Positions 35,128 through 43,305 of a stretch of DNA of 64,000 nt are shown here, piece by piece. The stretch is taken from NCBI RefSeq assembly GCF_000969835.1, contig NZ_KQ033912.1, forward strand, positions 2,937,373 through 3,001,372, in the 5' to 3' direction. Under the pieces are notes generated by a model. That model did not search any database. It saw nothing but the letters and a program-made list of their open reading frames with translations, and was not told where the DNA came from. The number at the start of each line of letters is the position of its first letter. The first letter of the stretch is position 1. The DNA is from Parabacteroides goldsteinii DSM 19448 = WAL 12034 (GTDB taxonomy: Bacteria; Bacteroidota; Bacteroidia; Bacteroidales; Tannerellaceae). The translations under genes and the position numbers were made by a program.

Positions 35128-35872
35128 AGAAAATGAACAGCCGCGTATTATCCGGCTCGAAGAAACAACCTCTACAAATAATTATCTCCGCGGACTGGTA
35201 GGGAAAGAACCCTTACCGGAAGGGAGTATCGTTGTTACAGAATATCAGACAGCCGGACGGGGCCAGGTCGGTAACACCTGGGAGTCGGAACCGGGAAAGA
35301 ATCTGATGTTTAGCATTATCCTGTATCCGGATTTCCTTCCGGCCAACCGCCAGTTCTTAATCTCCCAGATAGCTGCACTGAGTGTAAAGGAAACGCTTGA
35401 TGCTTATGTGGACGGTATAACGGTGAAGTGGCCGAACGACATTTACTGGCGCGACAAGAAGATATGCGGCATGCTGATTGAGAACGACTTGACGGGGCAT
35501 TCCCTGTATTGTTCCGTGATAGGCATCGGTATTAATATAAACCAGCGGGAGTTTCTGAGTGATGCTTTGAACCCTGTTTCACTGGTACAGATAACGGGTC
35601 GGGAATATGACCGGGAGGAAATCCTGAACAGTTTCCTGAAACGTCTTTACGACCGCTATCTCGGTCTGCTCCAGGAAAAGGAGGAAGAGATTCGGAGTGC
35701 TTATATGGCAGCCCTGTATCGCGGTAACGGCTTTCATCCTTACCGGGATGAACAAGGCGTCTTCCAGGCTTGTATCCTGGGAATAGAACCCACAGGACAC
35801 CTGATTCTGAAAACAGATAACGGAGAAGTGAGGCGCTATGCATTCAAGGAAGTGTCGGTGGTAAACACTTAA
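35120..35872 (+). CDS. birA: Biotin-[acetyl-CoA-carboxylase] ligase
   Basis: A 250-aa enzyme with the catalytic domain only: ETTSTNNYLRG (about 14-24), GRGQVGNTWESEPGKNL (about 49-65, the biotinyl-AMP loop) and VKWPNDIYW with KKICGMLIE (about 94-115). No N-terminal helix-turn-helix is present, so it should be a pure ligase and not a repressor. It attaches biotin to carrier lysines of carboxylases. Confidence 0.93.
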   Translation: MNEENEQPRIIRLEETTSTNNYLRGLVGKEPLPEGSIVVTEYQTAGRGQVGNTWESEPGKNLMFSIILYPDFLPANRQFLISQIAALSVKETLDAYVDGITVKWPNDIYWRDKKICGMLIENDLTGHSLYCSVIGIGININQREFLSDALNPVSLVQITGREYDREEILNSFLKRLYDRYLGLLQEKEEEIRSAYMAALYRGNGFHPYRDEQGVFQACILGIEPTGHLILKTDNGEVRRYAFKEVSVVNT

Positions 35873-35935
35873 AAATAGCGCTTTGGGGGGCACTTCTCTA
35901 AATAACATAGTATTAATCTAATATCAGAAATAACA

Positions 35936-36805
35936 ATGAAGCAGTTATCTAATAACAAATGTATTCTTTTCTTTTTTGCATTATTCTTTATTTCCGGTCT
36001 GAATGCTCAGACTTCAAGTTCCTATGAACGTGACTGGCGCACCGACCGTCAAAAGATAAAGATCATTTCCTACAATATCATGGATGGTTTCAGCAACGGT
36101 TCGGATAAGGATCGTATCGCCCGTTTTACCGCCTGGGTAAAAGAACAATCCCCCGATGTACTGGCTTTGAACGAACTTTGCGGCTTCACCGAGGCGAAAC
36201 TGAAAGAACTGGCAGCTTCTTATGGTCACCCTTATGCCGCTATTGTAAAGGAAAACGGTTATCCGGTCGGGCTCACTTCGAAAACGCCTATCAAGGTTGT
36301 CGACAGAAAGATTGACGGTTACGGTCATGGTCTGTTACATTGCAAAGTTCTGAATATGGATTTCCTAGTGACGCATCTGAATCCTCATGATCGGTTAAAA
36401 CGCAAAAAGGAGGCCGATAATATTATCGATTACATCAATAAAAATCAGTTAACCAATTGCCTATTGATGGGTGACATGAATGCCCATTCCCCTTTCGATG
36501 CCTCCTGGACGGATGAACATCTGGAGAATTATGCTGTGATTTCTACTTTTATGGCAGCTTCATTGCATGACATTTGTTATATGTTCACTCCTGATAACCA
36601 ACGTTATTCTTACCCTACCCGTATATTGACCAGTTCACCGAAAGGAGAGGCTTTACGCCGCCAGCAGGAGCGAATCGATTTCATATTTGTAACCGACAGC
36701 CTGCGTCCTGATTGTGTAGATGCGCAGATTTATAACGGTCCGGACAACGATTATCTTTCCGATCATTATCCGATAGGGATCAGTATGTTCATACCCAAAG
36801 AGTAG
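35936..36805 (+). CDS. Exported endonuclease/exonuclease/phosphatase family protein
   Basis: A 289-aa protein with signal peptide (CILFFFALFFISGLNAQ) and the EEP fold: SYNIMDG (about 43-49), LALNELCGF (metal-binding glutamate), LLMGDMNAHSPFD (GDxN) and LSDHYPIGI (SDHxP). It should act in the periplasm or outside the cell on nucleic acid, phospholipid or a phosphorylated metabolite; the substrate is not evident. A 934-bp AT-rich noncoding stretch follows. Confidence 0.85.
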   Translation: MKQLSNNKCILFFFALFFISGLNAQTSSSYERDWRTDRQKIKIISYNIMDGFSNGSDKDRIARFTAWVKEQSPDVLALNELCGFTEAKLKELAASYGHPYAAIVKENGYPVGLTSKTPIKVVDRKIDGYGHGLLHCKVLNMDFLVTHLNPHDRLKRKKEADNIIDYINKNQLTNCLLMGDMNAHSPFDASWTDEHLENYAVISTFMAASLHDICYMFTPDNQRYSYPTRILTSSPKGEALRRQQERIDFIFVTDSLRPDCVDAQIYNGPDNDYLSDHYPIGISMFIPKE

Positions 36806-37456
36806 TTACAAATAAAGTTTCCGGAAATGTGGCGTCACTGGCTATATTACGGATGCTTATTCAGTATAAAAGAGTGAATTATGATGGTGATGCTGAGGTG
36901 TTATTCAGCGTCACCATTGTTGTTTTATAGCGTCACTTATTGCTCCATTGATGCTTAAGTCGCCACACTATTATATTTAAGGATATAGTATAGTACAATT
37001 AAGCCCTTTTCATACTTATTCTAAATATGAAATATATGCTTTTCTAAAAAGAAAGGTAAGCCTTACATATATGTAGATATGATCTTACATTTATGTACTT
37101 ATATGCTTACATATTTAATACTAGTAAAGAAGATGGTTAAAGTCTACTACAATAGGGCTTAGTTCTTATAGTATAATGGGTTAACTGTTGTAGGCCGGTA
37201 TAAAGGAGATAGATTAGAGAGTAGCTTTATTTTTGCTATGTAAAAATAGGTGATGCCGAATAATATTTCAGTGTCACTTGTAATATATTGATATATAGTA
37301 TTATATTAACTTTTTCTTTGTTTTGACACTGAATCGGTGAAAACTATATATTAATGTACATGTGTACATTAATATAATATACTTTCTTTATGGAAGAAAT
37401 ATAATATACATATGGTTCAGCTGTTGAAATATAAGAATTATATATAAAATAAGTAG
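36806..37456. other. AT-rich noncoding region upstream of switch 2
   Basis: No gene was found. It holds several short repeats. A hairpin pairs GGTGATGCTGA (36886-36896) with TCAGCGTCACC (36905-36915). A run of CTTACAT copies lies between about 37060 and 37120. A 10-bp inverted pair is TTCAGTGTCA (37267-37276) and TGACACTGAA (37324-37333), and a 28-bp palindrome lies at 37348-37375. It may hold long-range regulatory sites or remnants of older promoters. Confidence 0.5.
37348..37375. repeat. Perfect 28-bp palindrome upstream of switch 2
   Basis: ATATTAATGTACA (37348-37360) and TGTACATTAATAT (37363-37375) are perfect 13-bp inverted arms around TG. It is AT-rich, has no T-run, and lies about 80 bases left of the switch, in the path of the OFF-orientation promoter. 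Operator or hairpin; unknown. Confidence 0.6.
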
Positions 37457-37661
37457 TGACTAAAAAAAACGATCCTTTAAATACGTCAACAAAATTAATT
37501 ATAACTTTTGAAACCACAACTCTTTTCCAAATAAATTTTGCATAACTATCTCCTTTCTTATCAAGAGAATAACAAAGTATGTACAAAATTAATGCTTTCG
37601 ATTACGAATATCAAATAGTCTACAAATACTGGCTAGATTAAAGGATCGTTTTTTCTAGTCA
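37457..37661 (+). promoter_or_regulatory. Invertible promoter switch 2, upstream of the second DUF6383 gene
   Basis: The left site 37457-37488 reads TGACTAAA, core AAAAACGATCCTTTAA, ATACGTCA. The right site 37630-37661 is its inverted counterpart, with arms TGACTAGA and TCTAGCCA on the opposite strand and an identical 16-bp core. The segment is 205 bp, the same length as switch 1. At the same 33-bp offset from the left end the minus strand carries TAATTTTG (37490-37497), with GTTG 19 bases upstream (37517-37520). As assembled the promoter points left, away from the gene. Inversion would place it about 110-120 bases before the ATG at 37740. Confidence 0.82.
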
Positions 37662-37739
37662 TTATACTTTGACTAAGGACGTAAAAGGTTGGATAAGAAC
37701 TATTTCATTAACATTATTATTAATATTAAAATTTAGATT

Positions 37740-40700
37740 ATGAACAAAAAGTTTTCTACTTTGGCGATTGCTTGTATGGCTTCGACTTTGTTCTCTTCTA
37801 CTCAGGCTGCAACAATCAGCCAAGGTACAAGGGATGTAACGAAGATTGAAACTAACAAGTTTTATCAATTAGGTGACGCTACTGCAGGCAAAGTACTTGT
37901 TATGGTACCGGATGGTAATGGTTACACTCTGAAACTGAAAGATGTTACTGCTGTAACAGATGTAAACTCAACACTGTGGTCTATTCAGTATTCTTATAGC
38001 AACAATGCTACTGGTCCTGATTTTACATTTGTAAATAAAGGAACAGGTATACCTTTGATGGTTAATCCTGGCGATGCTCCTTTGTATGATGCAACTAAAA
38101 CTTATGCAGCAGCAGATGGTTTTGTGAAAATGAACGGAGCTGCTTCTTCCTGGAAATGGAAAAGTTCAACAGAAACTCAGTCTTCTCCGTTCGGAACAAG
38201 CGGTTTAATTTCTTATTTTGCAAAAGACTCTGTTGTAACTTTGGTAACAGGCGCAACTGCTACTCCTAATGCAACTGGCAATGGTTATACTAGTTCAGAA
38301 GATGTTTATTTGGTAAAAGCTCATGCCAGCAGAGATAAATGGGAAGGTCGTCATTTGAGACTGGCTCCTATTACTGCAGGTGCTGTAACTCTGACAGCAA
38401 AAGATTTGAATACTAAATTAGGTACTGATCCGGAAGGTGATTCTTTCAAACTGGGAGCAACTCCGGAATTGAAAGTAGGTGATAATAGTGTTTTAGGAAA
38501 CGTTTTTGCTGACAAAACTTTCCGTGCTTGGAATGGTAATAATAGTGAGGCAATTGTTGGTAATGAGAATAATACTTCTGAATTATATGCTGAAACTGCT
38601 AGTTTAGTACCTGAGATAACAAAAGCAAATGGTTATGTTTTGCTACAGATTGTTGATGGAACAAAGGATGATAAGCCTTATGAAGATACTTATCTGTTGG
38701 CAGATACTGCTTATATTGATGGTACTTCCCAGAACCTGAAGCTAATTGGTTTTGGAAGTGATAAGTTTACAACTACAGCTCATACTCCTGCTCCTTATTT
38801 GAGTGCAGGTGCTAAGAACCGTGATATCAAGTCTTATATGTTTAAGTTTGATTATTATCCTACTTCAGACAGTATTGCTGTTAGCATTAAATCTTATATG
38901 GATAAAGGTACTGCTGATGCTGCAACCGGTTCTGAATGGCAAACTACAAATGCGGTTAATCATCTTATTACATTAAATAAACTGACTTCTACAAGTGAAA
39001 TTACTGTTTTAGCAGATGCAGGTCCTGCAAACGTTCGTTTCTTCTTGGGTGAAGGTACAACAAACCGTACATCAGAAAATAACGGTGTTTATGTAATCAA
39101 GAATGATAAAGACCAGTATTTGGCTGTTCCTATTTATAATACGAAGAAAGATAATGGAGTAAATGCTTGGACTAATGCTCCGAAATGGGTTACTGTAAAA
39201 GCTTCTGAGCAGGAAGTGATGAACATGCCGGCTTACCAGTGGGTTATCTTAAAAGATCATGAAGAAACTTCGGAAATTGCCGAGCTGTCAACTGTAACAC
39301 TTATTAACCGTGAATTTGCCGGTGTAAAACAAAGCATTCAGTTACGTCAGGAAGAAGGTGGTGCTTACAAATTTGTTGCAGGTGGTCTGCATAGTATTGA
39401 CTCCCTGGATATCAAGCCTGTAACAGCTGCTGCATTAGGTAATGAAAAATTAGGTTATTTGAACTTGGATAACAAGGTGTTGGATGTAATGTCTTACAAG
39501 TTCAATTATCTGCATTCATATGCTGATGATAAATTCATCGGTATGAACGGGGATTCTATCCTGTATGTGAAAGATGCTGAATTGTCATTCTTTATGAATA
39601 AAGAAACAGCTGAAGTTCCTTATGGTATTACTGTGGATAATGCATTGAAAGCTAAAATTTCAGGTTTGAAACAGTTGAAACGTGTTATGTACACTCCGTA
39701 TGTGAAGACTTCTAAAGGTAATCTTTATATTACATTAGATAGCGAGGGCAGATACAAAATGACTTCTGATGAAGCTAAAGCTAAGAAGTTCTATCTGAAA
39801 GAAAATAATTTCTATAAAGCTGAATCTGTAGAAGCAGCTCGTCCTTACTATGCATTCATCAATGTCGCAGCAACTGATTCAACGAAGATTGGTTCGGCTG
39901 ATGAAGATCTGAGCGTAATCTTGAAAGATAATGTGCTGGAAGAAACAAGAACTTCTGCATTTGCAATTGTAGAAAATAACGCTCCTCTGTATCGTCGTTT
40001 CAATACTGCATTAGATGGTGCTGTAGAAGGCCAGGAAGATGCAGCTAAGCTTCTGAAGTTCAAAGAATATTATCGTGGTGAATATCTGATGGATGAAAAC
40101 AATGAGAAATTCAAAAATGAAGGAGTTTGCTATTTGGGTATCGAAAGAGAAGATAAAGTTAATCCGAAAGCAGGTTTGTCATTTGTGGTTGATACAGCGA
40201 CAATTGATAATGCTCCTAATGGAAAGATCAAACCGCAGTATTTCATCTATGTGAGTCAGAGTGAAAAAATTGCAGAACCGGCTAAACCTTGTGAACTGGA
40301 TCACGAACACCTGAACGGTATTACAGAATGGACTTGTCCTCACGCTATTCCTGCAAAACCTGGCTTTACAAGAGCTAAATATCTGGTAAGTTTCGCAGAT
40401 TCTCTGAAGGCTAAAGATGCAGATAAGTTGTATCAGTTTGGTGACTATACTCGTGTCGGTTTTGTGGATGCTATGCATATTGGTGATAGCTTGTATGTTT
40501 TGACAAATGGTTTCGAAGAACTGGCTAATGCTGATTTGGATACGGCAAAAATTAAGGCTGCTTACAAAGCTGCTAAAATTGACGCTGACTATATCATTGA
40601 TTTGAAATCTGAATTGAAGAAAGATGCTCACAAGAATTATACTTGGTCATTCCGTTACATCAATCCGGATAAGGCAGCTGCTGCAACAGTAGAAAACTTG

Positions 40701-41123
40701 GATGTTGCATTCCTGATTGAATCAGACAAGGAAGCAAGCGATTTGGATGTTGCTCCTATCAATGGTGCTTGGTTGAAGAGTCAGAACGGTTGTTTGGTTC
40801 TGTCGGATTCAAAATCATCTACATTTGAAAATGCAAGAACCGGTGGTGATAATGCATTGGTATTCAATATCGAGATAGGTTCAGAAGATGATATGGCAAC
40901 AGATAACGAAACAATTGCTACATCAACAGTATCAGTAGTTGCAACTAACGGAGCCGTAATCGTTAAAGGCGCTGAAGGTAAGAAAGTTGTTATCAGCAAT
41001 GTTCTTGGACAGACTATTGCTAATACAGTAATCACTTCCAGTGAAGCTACTATCTCTGCTCCGGCAGGTTATGTGACTGTGGCTGTTGAAGGCGAAGCTG
41101 CTGTAAAAGCAATCGTAAAATAA
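37740..41123 (+). CDS. Second large DUF6383-type surface protein, likely T9SS cargo and phase-variable
   Basis: A 1127-aa paralogue of the protein at 6183. Signal peptide MNKKFSTLAIACMASTLFSSTQA; the first eight codons are identical in DNA to the other gene. The middle is a divergent, lysine-, alanine- and asparagine-rich sequence. Both paralogues share an NREFA motif (here VTLINREFAG) and a C-x-n-H-x-n-CPH cluster near residues 849-872 (CELDHEHL...CPH). The C-terminal 75 residues (TIATSTVSVVATNGAVIVKG to AVKAIVK) closely match the paralogue and look like a T9SS sorting domain. It is controlled by switch 2, which is OFF as assembled. Confidence 0.75.
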   Translation: MNKKFSTLAIACMASTLFSSTQAATISQGTRDVTKIETNKFYQLGDATAGKVLVMVPDGNGYTLKLKDVTAVTDVNSTLWSIQYSYSNNATGPDFTFVNKGTGIPLMVNPGDAPLYDATKTYAAADGFVKMNGAASSWKWKSSTETQSSPFGTSGLISYFAKDSVVTLVTGATATPNATGNGYTSSEDVYLVKAHASRDKWEGRHLRLAPITAGAVTLTAKDLNTKLGTDPEGDSFKLGATPELKVGDNSVLGNVFADKTFRAWNGNNSEAIVGNENNTSELYAETASLVPEITKANGYVLLQIVDGTKDDKPYEDTYLLADTAYIDGTSQNLKLIGFGSDKFTTTAHTPAPYLSAGAKNRDIKSYMFKFDYYPTSDSIAVSIKSYMDKGTADAATGSEWQTTNAVNHLITLNKLTSTSEITVLADAGPANVRFFLGEGTTNRTSENNGVYVIKNDKDQYLAVPIYNTKKDNGVNAWTNAPKWVTVKASEQEVMNMPAYQWVILKDHEETSEIAELSTVTLINREFAGVKQSIQLRQEEGGAYKFVAGGLHSIDSLDIKPVTAAALGNEKLGYLNLDNKVLDVMSYKFNYLHSYADDKFIGMNGDSILYVKDAELSFFMNKETAEVPYGITVDNALKAKISGLKQLKRVMYTPYVKTSKGNLYITLDSEGRYKMTSDEAKAKKFYLKENNFYKAESVEAARPYYAFINVAATDSTKIGSADEDLSVILKDNVLEETRTSAFAIVENNAPLYRRFNTALDGAVEGQEDAAKLLKFKEYYRGEYLMDENNEKFKNEGVCYLGIEREDKVNPKAGLSFVVDTATIDNAPNGKIKPQYFIYVSQSEKIAEPAKPCELDHEHLNGITEWTCPHAIPAKPGFTRAKYLVSFADSLKAKDADKLYQFGDYTRVGFVDAMHIGDSLYVLTNGFEELANADLDTAKIKAAYKAAKIDADYIIDLKSELKKDAHKNYTWSFRYINPDKAAAATVENLDVAFLIESDKEASDLDVAPINGAWLKSQNGCLVLSDSKSSTFENARTGGDNALVFNIEIGSEDDMATDNETIATSTVSVVATNGAVIVKGAEGKKVVISNVLGQTIANTVITSSEATISAPAGYVTVAVEGEAAVKAIVK

Positions 41124-41210
41124 TAGATAATTCTAAAATTACCACCATGCGGTCGGGTAGAGACATTGTATGCAATGTCTCTACTACCTGCCAATTAACC
41201 TGCGACGGGC

Positions 41211-41282
41211 GAACAAGTGGTGGCATTAATACTAAAGTAATAAAATAAAGTTCATCTGTCAGTATCCCTGCGAAGAGAGAAG
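41211..41282 (+). other. Conserved 3' untranslated element, copy 2
   Basis: Counterpart of 9957-10030. It begins GAACAAGTGG, then ATTAATACTAAAGTAAT and AAATAAAGTTC, then a CTGYGAAGAG-type stretch. A perfect hairpin, GTAGAGACATTG...CAATGTCTCTAC, lies just upstream (41157-41184). Confidence 0.55.
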
Positions 41283-41292
41283 CCGGATAAAA

Positions 41293-41327
41293 AATATCCC
41301 CCGATGGAAATTCCGTCGGGGGATATT
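41293..41327 (+). terminator. Stem-loop after the second DUF6383 gene
   Basis: AATATCCCCCGA (41293-41304) pairs perfectly with TCGGGGGATATT (41316-41327). The T-run is weak. It lies between this gene and the convergent hsp20 and could serve both. Confidence 0.6.
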
Positions 41328-41349
41328 CATTATTTAATGATGAGGTTAC

Positions 41350-41778
41350 TTATTTAATCTCAATGTTTCTCTGTAATTTGGCCGTTTCTACAGGTGCTTT
41401 TTTAGGAACATCTACGGTCAATACGCCATGTTCTACTTTAGCGCTGATCTTTTCTTTGTCAACATCATCCGGCAATATCATTGTCTGCTGGAATTTAGAA
41501 TATGAGAATTCGCGACGTAGATAACGTCCGTTATGCTTTTCGTCTTTATTCTCGTTTTTCTTTTCCATTGAAACAACCAGGCAGTTGTCATCGTCGATAC
41601 GGACATTGAAATCTTCCTTAGTCATTCCCGGGGCAGCCAATTCAATCTTATAATCTTTTTCGCTTTCAATTACATTGATAGCAGGTGCTGTTGAATTAGC
41701 TTTTTCCATCCAGTCGTTATCGAAGAAATCATTGAAGATACTCGGTAACCAATTTTGATTTTTTCTGATCGGCATCAT
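41350..41778 (-). CDS. Hsp20/alpha-crystallin small heat-shock protein
   Basis: The start is placed at the first of two tandem ATGs (41778, MMPIRKNQNWLP), with a GGAG ribosome-binding sequence just upstream. The longer frame to 41808 has no support. The 142-aa chaperone has the alpha-crystallin domain (about residues 40-135), including the I-x-I/V-like C-terminal part VLTVDVPKK. It holds unfolding proteins in an ATP-independent way. It is monocistronic and convergent with the DUF6383 gene. Confidence 0.93.
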   Translation of the reverse strand: MMPIRKNQNWLPSIFNDFFDNDWMEKANSTAPAINVIESEKDYKIELAAPGMTKEDFNVRIDDDNCLVVSMEKKNENKDEKHNGRYLRREFSYSKFQQTMILPDDVDKEKISAKVEHGVLTVDVPKKAPVETAKLQRNIEIK

Positions 41779-41976
41779 AATTAAATCTCCTATTTTTAAG
41801 TTACACATTCAATAATTTACTGAACTCCGGGCTCTTTCCGAACCCTTCGTTCAGCTATCAATAAGCAAACTTTGTGCCAGTTGGATTTAATGCCTAATTC
41901 TGTCTTTTTGTCACTTGTTTTAAGCTGTGTTTGACAGAATTGGTGACATATTGTAGCGATAATCCTTGAATAGCTA

Positions 41977-42207
41977 TTAATTTGTTGCCCCTTTCTTGAC
42001 TTTGTCGGTGATATGTTCGACACGGTCACCGATATATTCGGCTTCGTTAACACCTTTGTCGACTACATCTTTGATTTTCTTTTTTGCTCTGTCGGCCAGT
42101 TCGCTCATGTCGTCGTGGATACATTTGAATTTACCGTCGTCTTCCATTTTGCGAAGCACATAGCCGATAGCGATACCGGCAGCAATACCAATCAATACAT
42201 TTTTCAT
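41977..42207 (-). CDS. YtxH-like small membrane-anchored protein
   Basis: A 76-aa protein with a glycine-rich membrane helix (VLIGIAAGIAIGYVL) and an amphipathic charged helix with DRAKKKIKDVVDKG. The pattern is that of YtxH/DUF883-like stress proteins, often found beside general stress genes. It neighbours hsp20 but is separated by about 200 bases. The function is unknown. Confidence 0.75.
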   Translation of the reverse strand: MKNVLIGIAAGIAIGYVLRKMEDDGKFKCIHDDMSELADRAKKKIKDVVDKGVNEAEYIGDRVEHITDKVKKGATN

Positions 42208-42588
42208 AACTGCTTAATTTTTAAATGATTCTTTTTGTTTAATGTCTCTTTGTTTATGAAACAGTGCGTCAGGCTGTATTGTTCAGGCTTTAAAAGTGAA
42301 AAAGATATATGAAATTGTAAAGTAACATTCCCCTGTCTCTTTCCGCTGAAAGGGGAGGGGAATGCTAAAGTTAGGAAGAAGGTTTGGTTGTTTTCTTAGT
42401 GTTTTTCAAAATAAGGAATAAAGTGTGTTTCATTTCGGTAGTAAAAGTAGGGGGACGGCATTACAGAGTTGCTACATAGGCTATACAGTTTTATTAAATA
42501 AAACCGGATTAATTGACTTCCGATATTGTTTGCTAATCGAAATACTGTATTTTTGCAGAAGAACAATTAAAAATCAAAAAACAGAAAG
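42208..42588. other. Noncoding region between the YtxH-like gene and pyrH
   Basis: It contains a hairpin with arms CATTCCCC (42326-42333) and GGGGAATG (42357-42364) and the pyrH -7 box at 42548-42555. A 63-aa frame at 42425-42616 overlaps the pyrH start and has no family support. Nothing else was seen. Confidence 0.45.
42548..42555 (+). promoter_or_regulatory. -7 box for pyrH
   Basis: TATTTTTG matches TAnnTTTG, 33 bases upstream of the pyrH ATG. Confidence 0.55.
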
Positions 42589-43299
42589 ATGGCACAATAC
42601 AAGAGAATTCTCCTGAAGTTAAGCGGTGAGTCGCTGATGGGAGGTAAACAATATGGTATCGACGAAGTTCGTTTGAATGAGTATGCAGCACAGATCAAGG
42701 AGATTGCAGAGATGGGTGTCCAAATCGGCATTGTCATAGGCGGAGGTAATATTTTCCGTGGTCTGAGTGGGGCGTCTAAAGGGTTCGATCGGGTGAAAGG
42801 TGATCAGATGGGGATGCTGGCAACGGTAATCAATAGTTTGGCCTTGAGTTCTGCGCTGGTTGCACAGGGAGTAAAGGCAAAGGTGTTGACTGCTATCCGG
42901 ATGGAGCCGATCGGTGAGTTTTATAATAAATGGCGTGCCATCGAATTGTTGGAACAGGGTAATGTGGTGATTATGTCCGGTGGAACAGGTAATCCGTTCT
43001 TTACAACCGATACAGGTTCTTCTTTAAGAGGTATCGAGATTGAAGCCGATGTGATGCTGAAAGGTACACGTGTGGATGGCATCTACACAGCCGATCCGGA
43101 AAAAGACCCGACTGCGACTAAGTTCTCAGATATTACTTATGATGAAATATACACTCGTGGTCTGAAAGTGATGGACCTGACAGCGACTACCATGTGTAAA
43201 GAAAACAATCTGCCTATCATTGTCTTTGATATGGATACCAACGGGAATCTGAAGAAGGTGATGAGCGGCGAGAATATTGGGACGTTGGTGCATAATTAG
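42589..43299 (+). CDS. pyrH: UMP kinase
   Basis: A 236-aa amino-acid-kinase-fold enzyme starting YKRILLKLSGESLMG, with GIVIGGGNIFRG (about 47-58) and the late GTRVDGIYTADPEKDP (about 157-172). It phosphorylates UMP to UDP, the entry to pyrimidine nucleotides. The next gene, a fructan-sensing HTCS, starts only 6 bases after its stop, which is unusual for an essential gene and suggests shared transcription. Confidence 0.96.
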   Translation: MAQYKRILLKLSGESLMGGKQYGIDEVRLNEYAAQIKEIAEMGVQIGIVIGGGNIFRGLSGASKGFDRVKGDQMGMLATVINSLALSSALVAQGVKAKVLTAIRMEPIGEFYNKWRAIELLEQGNVVIMSGGTGNPFFTTDTGSSLRGIEIEADVMLKGTRVDGIYTADPEKDPTATKFSDITYDEIYTRGLKVMDLTATTMCKENNLPIIVFDMDTNGNLKKVMSGENIGTLVHN

Positions 43300-43305
43300 A
43301 AAAAT

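Noticed and set aside
37344-37586. An 80-aa minus-strand frame over switch 2
   Set aside because: Tyrosine- and isoleucine-rich translation of AT-rich noncoding DNA, crossing a recombination site.
41817-42053. A 78-aa minus-strand frame between hsp20 and the YtxH-like gene
   Set aside because: It overlaps the YtxH-like gene in another frame and shows no family pattern or ribosome-binding site.
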